Positions 56,195-64,000 of a stretch of 64,000 nt of DNA are shown here, piece by piece; the stretch's first letter is position 1, and each line of letters opens with the position of its first letter. A program made the position numbers and the translations under genes. Source of the stretch: Amorphophallus konjac (lineage: Eukaryota; Streptophyta; Magnoliopsida; Alismatales; Araceae); assembly GCA_022559845.1 (NCBI GenBank), contig CM040117.1, positions 145,642,732 through 145,706,731 of the forward strand, in the 5' to 3' direction. The notes under the pieces are model-generated. The model was not told the DNA's origin. It searched no databases and saw nothing but the letters and a program-made list of their open reading frames with translations.

Positions 56195-58980
56195 TCTTGC
56201 CCTTTTTCATGCTGTTTTCGAGGTTTTAGCCCGCCTTGATCTCAGTTAATCCATGTTTATTCTGTATCTGGTTCCTTATTATCAGGGCCCCAGTGCCCTA
56301 ACGAGGGAGTTCTAGCCCTCGTCTCTCTTCCTTTTTATCCCTTCTTCGTCCAGTATGATGTCTGCCACTCCTCTGTGTCGAGGAATCCAATCCTTTGCTC
56401 TCCTTTCATCCTTTATCCTGGCAAGCAAGGAATGCAAATCTACTCACGCTCCTCAAAGCTCGATGATTGAAATCACTTCAGGATGCTGGTTTCCACGCCA
56501 TGGATCTGCAAAGGTATCTTTATTTTATGAAAGAATGTGCTTTCATTTCCATTATTTCTATTATTTCTACACATGATTCCTTAACATGATTGAGTGGCTT
56601 TAGGAGTCTTTGTTTAATTAGATATTAACTTTGTGTCAAATAAAAAAGTTAGCTTATGCAGCATCCTTAGGCTGGTGATAGCTCCGCGCTGGGAGTCTAG
56701 TTTCTTTCCTCGATTGTTGAGGGTGACCTTTAGGCATGGGTTTTTCACACACTTCACGGCAAGCCATAGCCAATCTCTCTAGTGCAACACTGTTACTGCT
56801 TTGGCCATATTTTGGGTATGCACGAAGGCCTTTTCTCTTCTCTGCTCGGCCGAGTGCAGGGACAAGAGATTGATGGATAAGATGACTAACCTTGGCGCTC
56901 CCTAATACGAGAGAGGTCTCAAATAGGGGTAGTCTTGACCCTCAAAAGTGAACTTTCATGTAATATCTGGCCAATAAGGGCTACTAAAATGAGAAAATAA
57001 ATCAATGCAAAATTATGATTGGAAGGCATGGCAAGAGTGGCAGTACAGTTCCCCGCGGGACGTCATGAGCCCGGTCGCATGCGTGCCTGATAAATATGGG
57101 TCTCAAAATCAAAGACACAAAGCCCCAGCGCAACAGGCTATCTCTTTGAGAGGTAGTGCCCTGGAAGGAATTCGAGCCTTGATATCTCCCATCCTGCACG
57201 AAGCTTGTCTCCAATTTTTCTTCTGCTTCTCCCTCTTAGGCTGGGTTGTATCCCGGGTATGGCCTTAGTAGGGGCACCGTTCTTTAGAAGCGGTTGGTTG
57301 TGGTAAGCCACCCTCACATGGACGTTCTGCTTAAGGGAAGCCTTTAATGAAAGGGGTAGGAACGACGATCCCTGGTCAGTCGTTTGAGCCGGTCTTTAGG
57401 TGCTGAGGATTGCTATGTCAAAATCCAAAAAAAATTTAAATATTACCAAAAATCTAAAAAAAATCAAATACTTCAAAATTTCAAAAAAAATCAAATATTT
57501 CAAAAACCTAAAAAATCAAATACTTCAAAGAAATCCATAAAAATGAAATACTATTTAAAATCTAAAAAAATCAAAAAAAAGATCACAAAAATCCAAAAGA
57601 AATGTGTCTTTTTCATGCATTTGCATTTGTTTTAAGGACAGATACGTAATCTGTTTGCTAAGTGTGCAGGTTGCAAGTACTCAGGCATTCCTTGCTATAT
57701 CTTTTTGCTCTGCCTCCTGTCCACATCTTTGATATGTTCTTTCCTTCTTCGATCCACTCTCTCGATCTGTTCTGGAGCTCATGTCCTTCCCAGCTTTTGT
57801 TTGCAATGATCATATCTTTATGAGAGGGCTTTGCCTCACTATTGTGAACCTGTCGGTTCTGCTTCATTCTGATCTCAAGTTTCGATTGAAAAGCGTGTTT
57901 TGTTTATATCTTTTGTCCCGCCGTGTCTTTGTTTCATGTCCATGTCCCACCGTGCTGTCCCACGCTTGTTGTTTTGTTACTCACCACATGTTGTTAGTTG
58001 TCTTGCATATGTTGATATTCATCTCTCTATGTTCCAGGTGTTGTCCCAACCGTATGATCCGTCATGTTCTTATCCCAACCATGTGTTGTCCCGCCGATTG
58101 TTGTCTCGTCACATCATGTTCATGCATAAGTATTGTCTGTTTATGTCTTTGCCTATGTGCTTGTTCATCTTATTGTGTTATTTCCATTCGTCATGTTATG
58201 CCATGTTGTTTGTCATTATGTTATGTCTATGCTTATCTTGTTTGTCTTATTCATAAAAATCCATAAAAATCCGAAAAAAGAAAATCCAAAAACTTGCCGT
58301 TCAACCTACTCAGGTAAGTCAGGTAACATGTTATCTGTGTGTTCCAAGATCTGATGTTCCCCTTTAACAAAAATGATGATGATCCAGGTTCACGCGTTTA
58401 ACCATCGGATAGGCCGTTAGGTTGAGAAGGCCTAGGGAGGATGGTTCTATCCTGCACACTGTGGTTGCGGATGGTATCTTGACTCTGATTTTCCCAACTT
58501 AGCAATATTATTCTCGAGTATTTTATATTTTAATTTTTCTTCACATTTATCTTAACGATTTCTTTTGTTTTAGCCCAGCATACATCATACGCATCTTTTT
58601 GAGCTTTCATGCCCCATGGTTTGCCTGCAGAATGTCCCATCAGTAATGGTTAATTGTGCGTTCAATATTTGAGTAAGAGGAACTAATTCCACTCTGAGTT
58701 GGAAGGTTCTCTTTGGTCAATTCGCTTGGTTTGGTTGATTAAAAGGTCCCCGTCTAGAGCATTAGCCTGTTTCTTTACTTTTGCTGCATGCTTTTGGCCT
58801 CCTCATTGGACCGCGGGAATGTGTCCCCCATGAGGTTGGTCTTGTCGATTTGTTTCATTTCGTTTAGTTTAGTTCCTCCAGACTGATGTCACTTTTGGTT
58901 TAATCATTCCTTGTCGGAATCTGGCTGCAAGACGTGGGGCCTGATAGAAACCAGTCCACAAATCGTCTCTAAGGGTAAGC
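56195..58980 (+). other. 3' non-coding region of element P (resumes after the LINE)
   Basis: Blocks match the element D 3' region in the same order on the opposite strand: GAGGGAGTTCTAGCCCT near 56303, the CGCGCTGGGA and CACACTTCACGGC blocks at 56690-56760, TACGAGAGAGGTCTCAAATAG near 56910, the block at 57050-57270, AT-rich repeats at 57415-57600, and AGCAATATTATTCTCGAGTA with CCCAGCATACAT near 58500-58585. Open frames at 57781-58354 show no domain and are not called. Sequence after about 58650 is too diverged to align by eye. Confidence 0.65.
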
Positions 58981-59708
58981 CTCTCCACCTACTCCCAGGT
59001 GGGACCACACGCGTGTAAGTAGGCTACGACTAGTGGAGGGTCACTGAAGGAGTAGACTCTAAAGTCAACGAAAAATAACGTCCGAATCCGACAACGTACG
59101 GGGACCATCCCGCGTACCGGCACCGTTGCACGGTGACCACAGTCAGAGAAGGAACAGGACTCGCAGCACACAGCCACGCACGCACTCTGCGCGAGAGTCG
59201 AGAAAACCTAAGTGACGCTAAGCCACTGGACTCTGGACAGTCCTCTAGACGCACTACAGTCAATGGTCCTTGAGTCAGAAGACTCGGGGTCAAGACCGTT
59301 GCACGCAACAGCACAAGGCCGTCAATCTAGTCCAATCTCTAGGTCTAAAACCACGATAGCATGAGTACCGAGATAGCTCACGAGCCGCCAAGACCATTCC
59401 CTCAGGAAGGGAACTCAAGGGACTAAGGCCACCCACACGGCCCACTCGGAAAGCACAGAAACACGATTCACAAAGCAACTCGCACACCGCCAAGCCGCAG
59501 CCCAACTCAAGGAGAAGAGGGAAGCATCCAGCCCCAGACTGGACAACTGGGCACGCAGCCTAAGGCCTCACACAGGACCCACTCGGGAATCACTTTTCGA
59601 AGAAACCGACGACACATGGGGACTCTCACCGCACGCACGCCAACACACGGTGACACGAGTCGAGAACGCTACACCCCGGGACCACAACGTACCACGACAC
59701 CTGGCCCC
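58981..59708. other. Unassigned GC-rich stretch
   Basis: No gene, LTR end or repeat array can be supported. It is C- and A-rich on the plus strand and vaguely similar in composition to 63100-64000. It lies between the 3' region of element P and the TGTTGACACC LTR start, where a polypurine tract would be expected but is not seen. Confidence 0.35.
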
Positions 59709-61317
59709 TGTTGACACCCGTTTTTTTGTCAATAAGTTGAGTCGTTCCTATTACTCCCATTTGTTGATGCCTCGAGTTGTCCATCACTCGTTGGGGCTAT
59801 TTTCAGGCATATCTTAGGCCAGTTTTATGGGTAGCCTCCCTCCCTGGCTAGGTTTGTTTCAATTCAGGGCTCAACAGGCCTTGGTTTTGGTTGATTGGGC
59901 TTTTCTATGAGTTTCAACACCCATGTACATGTACAGTGCATCCCTGGCCTCTCAATCAATGAGCGGTTGCCTGTGAACCGTCCATCTATTTTGGAATATT
60001 TTGGTTAATTTTCTGAATTTCCATCGACAAGCATTTACGCGGTCCTCCTCTAGCCGTTCAACTTAATGAACGGACGGATGGTAGCCGCTCATCTCTCAGA
60101 GTCCCGCGCTTGGTGGTTTTCTCAGATAATTATCTAATTAATCTATTTATCACCGACAAGGTTAGAACGGTTTGTCTGCTTTACCTTTGAACGGTCTCAT
60201 CTGAGCCGTTCATCTATGAGAGTCCAACGGCGAAGGTTTCGGTCAGTTCAATGGATAATTTGGATTATTTATGATTTATTATGAATTTCTACTGACAGGG
60301 TTGGACGGCCAGGACATGGCCACACATCCTATGTAGCGGTCTATCGTAAGACCGTTCATCCATTCGATTCCTAAATTTCAGCAGATTTTCTCTCTCTATC
60401 CGTGGTTTTATCCCTAACTTCTCCCGTCATTTTCTCCGTGGATAATGAACCATTCTGAGTGCCATTTCGACTGGATAAAAGATAAGTCAATTATCTTGAT
60501 CTTTTTTGATAATCTTGACCTGAAAATGCTTCTAAACCCTAATTTCGGGGCTAGCTTTCTAGGCTCTATAAATAGACCCTAAAGGCTGGGTCTGAAAGGG
60601 GGGAGATTTTTGGTCGACGGCGAAGCCCTGCCGCATTCTGGAGCGACCTAGCACCAAGGAGGGAGGCTTTCCACATCCATATAAGCCTCCGGTTCAGGGA
60701 GTAATCTAGTTTTTTTAAGTCTTGTGTGTTTGATACGTTTTGTCCTCTTTTTCATGGCATGCATCACTTTTCTCACTTTCTCCCCACGTTTTTCTTCATC
60801 TTCATTGTCATGCACACACCCACCCACATTTATGACACCCTAGGGGTTTTAAATCCTCCAGGTATCCCCCTTTCCACTTATTCATGTTCATTTCTTGTTA
60901 TTTTGGCATCTACTACACTTTTCAGTTCTAATCTAGGTTTTCTCTTTGTGTTTTCACGTCAATTTTGCAGGTCAGCAATCCCCAGCACGAGGCCCATCCC
61001 CTCTGGCCGGCCGGAGAGGGTGGAGATTAGACCCTTTGTGACTTCTGGCTTGGTGGTCTTGCGCGGTTCTCTATAGTCCGTTCAAGAAGACGTGCAGTGC
61101 AGCCTGAACCGTCCTTCTTCTTCCTGCGGTCGTGATAGAGCCGTTCAACTGCCAGGAGTGCTTCCTCCCACATCTTCTGCAGCGTTGTTAAACGGTCTAT
61201 CGTAAGATCGTGCATCTTACAGGCGGTTCTTCTTGAACCGTCCATCTTCTCAGCGCTGTAGGTCAGGTGAGTACCTCTCCCTCTTTCCAAGGTACGACGT
61301 GTTCATCACGTTCGGCA
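59709..61317 (+). mobile_element. Putative LTR of element P
   Basis: It starts TGTTGACACCCG, close to the D LTR start TGTAGACACGCC. A TATA box CTATAAATA is at 60566-60574. The upstream part carries CCGTTCATC, AACGGTC and GCGGTC words like the leader of P at 29090-29510, and so does the part at 61075-61260. It ends at about 61317 (GGCA), just before a sequence identical over ten bases to the D primer site. No partner LTR is in the window, so both boundaries are tentative. Confidence 0.45.
60566..60574 (+). promoter_or_regulatory. TATA box of putative element P LTR
   Basis: CTATAAATA in a GGCT..GACCC context, about 860 bases after the LTR start. Confidence 0.5.
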
Positions 61318-61323
61318 CCTTGG

Positions 61324-61336
61324 TGGCGATCACAGG
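61324..61336 (+). other. Primer-site-like sequence after the putative P LTR
   Basis: TGGCGATCACAGG matches the D primer site TGGCGATCACGG over its first ten bases and is followed by a T- and C-rich stretch like the D leader. If real, the LTR before it acts as a 5' LTR or as the middle LTR of another tandem element. Confidence 0.4.
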
Positions 61337-61469
61337 TTTTTACACCTCCCTTTTCTTCTGTCTTCATTCGTTTCCCATGTTGGATGTGGTAGGATAGACA
61401 TTGGGAAGGCATTGGAAGAACGGATGGGAGGAGAAATATATCTACAGCCCCGACGACGTGCACAGCATT

Positions 61470-63050
61470 TGTCAGGCCACGGGTCGGCACGTGGTTCGAG
61501 AACCACACACCCGGGACTCGAATCGGTCAAAATGGAAACACCAGGTTAGACTGGCACATGTGCGGTTCACCCTTGGCCGCTCAAGGGACGTGCGGCTAGG
61601 CCACAGCCGCTCAAGAGACATGCGGTCTAGCAGGAGGCGCACAACGCCCTGATCGGACTAACCCCAAACGGAGGATGGACGGTTAGGGCTGGACCGCCCA
61701 AAGGGATGTGCGGCTAAGGATCGTCTGCACAACCCAACTGACCTACTCCAGTGCCGGTCAAAATGGTTTTGACCAAACCACACAACCCAACCGACACTAA
61801 ACTGTTGACCAAGGGTCAACTGGGATAAACGGCCAGCGCCTTGCCGCACAAGTCCACAGAAGGACAGACGGCTGGGGACCAGCCGCCCATGGGGGAGACA
61901 TGCGGTTTTCACCTGACCGCACATCACATGTGTGGTCTATCGCCAGACCGCACAACCCCAAAACCAAGAGAAGATGAACGGACCAAAGGCAGCCGCCCAT
62001 GCGATGGACCGGCCCCGGTTCGACCGCCCAACCATCACGGTGGGTAAACCCAGGGGGTCACCCGATCACGGCCTTTCCATGCCCCGTTCGTGCCGAAATG
62101 AAAAGGATACAGCCACAACCACTCTGGCAATCACATGGACTCTAACCGGAGTCAAAATAATGCACGAATCGCGAGAAACGAGCTATTCTACCGAAGTTGC
62201 CCTAAAAGGGTTACTGAGCTCCCCGGAGCTCTATCGGTCCAACGAGACCACCAATCGAGACGAAATTAGGGGAAAAAGAACGCTCTCGCCCCAAGGAATC
62301 CGTTGACAGTAACCGGTCTGGAAACCGTCGCCGTTTCCTGACCGACCCTATGAAACCTACAAAACCACGGTTTCACTAGAACGGACCCAAACACAGCCGT
62401 TTCTACACCGAACGATGTGCAATGGTAGGGAAAATGAGCAGAACACAGTGTTCCATCACCCTACCTCCACCGAAGAAATCGCACGCCGAAGTGACTAATC
62501 CACGCAGAAAATTGCCCGGAACGCGAACGACGCCATCTCGGAATCCACCGAGGGATCACGCCCGCAACCGCCTCGATCCTCGCCCATCCTCGCACGCGCC
62601 GCCTCCACCTAGCCCCCGCCTCGCTCCGTCGACCGCCAGAGAATAGAGGGAAGAAGGAGAGTGTGAGAGAAGAGAGAGGGGGAGAGGGTGAGAAAATGAG
62701 AGGGGAGAGAGAGAAAGGGGGTTTATATAGGGAAAAATCTAGAAATTCTGGAAAATACCGAAAAATAGAAAATCACGTTTCCGTGATCCTCGGAACGCAA
62801 CGGTACCACTCTCACCTATGTGAACGGCCCGGTTCACCCGCAACGAGATTCCGAAGACATTATCGAAACACACACCGAGAATCGAAAAACACACGCGGAA
62901 CACATTCTGGTCTCCGAAATAGCTTCGAACCGTGCCGATCCGAACACGAAAGATGTCTGAAACATCATTTCAGACACAACGGAGCTAGATGCACCGGAAA
63001 CACAGATCCGAGACCCGAGAAGAAGGATCCGAACAATCCGGGGCATTACA
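61470..63050 (-). mobile_element. 3' LTR of a Del-like chromovirus
   Basis: On the minus strand it starts TGTAATGCCCCGGATTG at 63050, directly after a purine run (AAGGGGGGGGGGGC, 63051 to about 63064) and GAATTTTGAGGACGAAATTCC, the usual end of Del-type internal regions. A TATA box CTATATAAAC is at 62721-62730, followed by CT-rich sequence. The far end is tentative: TGTCAGGCCACGGG at 61470 resembles the other chromovirus LTR end (TGTCATGCCCCGAG at 25406). Words such as AACCGCACA and GGTCTATCG are frequent at 61560-62050. Confidence 0.55.
62721..62730 (-). promoter_or_regulatory. TATA box of the Del-like LTR
   Basis: CTATATAAAC on the minus strand between CCC runs and a CT-rich stretch. Confidence 0.5.
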
Positions 63051-64000
63051 GCCCCCCCCCCCTTAAAGGAATTTCGTCCTCAAAATTCAGGACAAGTACA
63101 GGAACAGGGGAAGAACGCCGTAACCCACTAATGACGCCATCAGAACCCTAGCACAGAAAACCACAATTCACACGAAAGCTCCAAACCTGAGGGACACATC
63201 CAGAATATAAATACGAACAATGCCACGCTCTACGTGCCGAGCACATCGGCCATCAGAGCAGGCACTCACAAAGGACATAGTCTAGCGTCACCTCAGTCAC
63301 AGCACAACGAACACGGCACCGCAGCGAACAGCATGCCCATCGGGGAAACCCAGTCCCCAACACAAGGAACAGCTGCCAATCCAACCCACGGTCGGTAGAC
63401 GACCCAGACGCCAGTTTCACAAACCCGCCGACTGGTCTCACGCCTGACACAAGGGAACAGCCAAACCAATCTCCCACCAGCAGACGTGGTTACCCAAGCA
63501 GACCGCAACCACCACAATGGCTCAGCACCGAACAGGAGCCACAAACACCAATAGCAACGCCTGACTGTGGAAGACCACTCACGAGTAGCCATACACGCGT
63601 CAACGAGAAACCTCCATCGGCACAGCAGGCACAATCCAATCGCGACAGGCCATCCGCTGACACTCCACAGACCGGCATTACGGCTTGAGCCATATCTCGC
63701 TCGAACACGGCAACCAATCTCAAACCTCCTGCCAACACTTCCCACTCCGGGGAGCACGGCAGAACCACAAGATAAGGATCTCCCCACGGTCTCCACGGTA
63801 CTCGACACAGACTTACCGAGAATCCTCCCTTGCTGGTCACAGACCAAGGACAGCCACACCAATGACAACATCTCAACGGAGACCCTCGCACACAAGCACC
63901 GCCCTTCGAACCGAACTCCTCTCAAAACAACCTCGAAGGATGCCTGCGAACTCAGTTCGCACTCTTACCATAGAGCCAATGAGCACCACCGAGACCACAG
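63051..64000 (-). other. Internal 3' region of the Del-like element
   Basis: Apart from the purine tract and the GAGGACGAAATTC motif at its LTR end, no protein motif is seen. The minus frame 63293-63925 is rich in Cys, Trp, Arg and Ser with no gypsy domain, so it is not called. It may be an untranslated spacer upstream of the 3' LTR. Confidence 0.4.

Noticed and set aside
57781..58354. Cys/Leu/Ser-rich ORFs of up to 161 residues
   Set aside because: They lie in the 3' non-coding region of element P, have no counterpart frame in element D and show no domain.
63293..63925. 210-residue minus-strand ORF near the window end
   Set aside because: Odd composition (Cys, Trp, Arg) and no gypsy pol motif where integrase would be expected.

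Overview
This is a repeat-dense window of a large plant nuclear genome, with no evidence of any ordinary host gene. The signs are plant-type Ty3/gypsy elements (a Tat-lineage element with two RNase H domains, and chromoviruses with a chromodomain or the typical TGT..CCCCG LTR ends), a plant L1-type LINE with a DUF4283-like ORF1, initiator-Met tRNA primer sites and plant TATA boxes. The species cannot be told from the sequence.

The window is two stacks of nested retroelements inside one damaged host element, here called element P (plus strand, about 29065-33840 and 56195-61317). Left stack: a Tekay/Del-like chromovirus (minus strand, gag-protease 24025-25236, LTR 25406-29064) lies directly against the leader of P. 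A second LTR element, O (minus strand, LTR about 22900-24024, partial copy at 1-448), cuts the chromovirus protease region. Inside O sits a dimeric element, D, at 3580-22894 with the layout LTR - internal - LTR - internal - LTR. D is flanked by a perfect ACTGC target duplication (3575-3579, 22895-22899). Its outer LTRs are nearly identical, whereas the middle LTR and the two internal regions differ visibly. D carries a long proline-rich gag-like ORF and no pol.

Right stack: element P is split by a LINE (minus strand, 33843-35829 and 52475 to about 56150). The LINE is split by a 16.6 kb Tat-lineage element (35830-52474, target duplication GAAAC, 777 bp LTRs, gag, pol with dual RNase H, antisense ORF). 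The Tat element is split by a 6.7 kb gutted chromovirus (43323-50007, target duplication CCTGG/CCTAG). That chromovirus has lost RT, RNase H and most of integrase but keeps a long frame from protease remnant to chromodomain. The right edge holds the putative plus-strand LTR of P (59709-61317) and one LTR of another Del-like element (61470-63050).

The coding regions are mostly broken. The stop codons that can be judged look mainly like C-to-T changes (CAG to TAG, CGA to TGA), the decay expected of methylated transposons. The most unusual features are the dimeric element, dense arrays of short complementary words whose sequence differs between families but whose layout is shared, a leader module shared by several elements, a primer-site duplication inside a chromovirus LTR, and the chromodomain fusion ORF.
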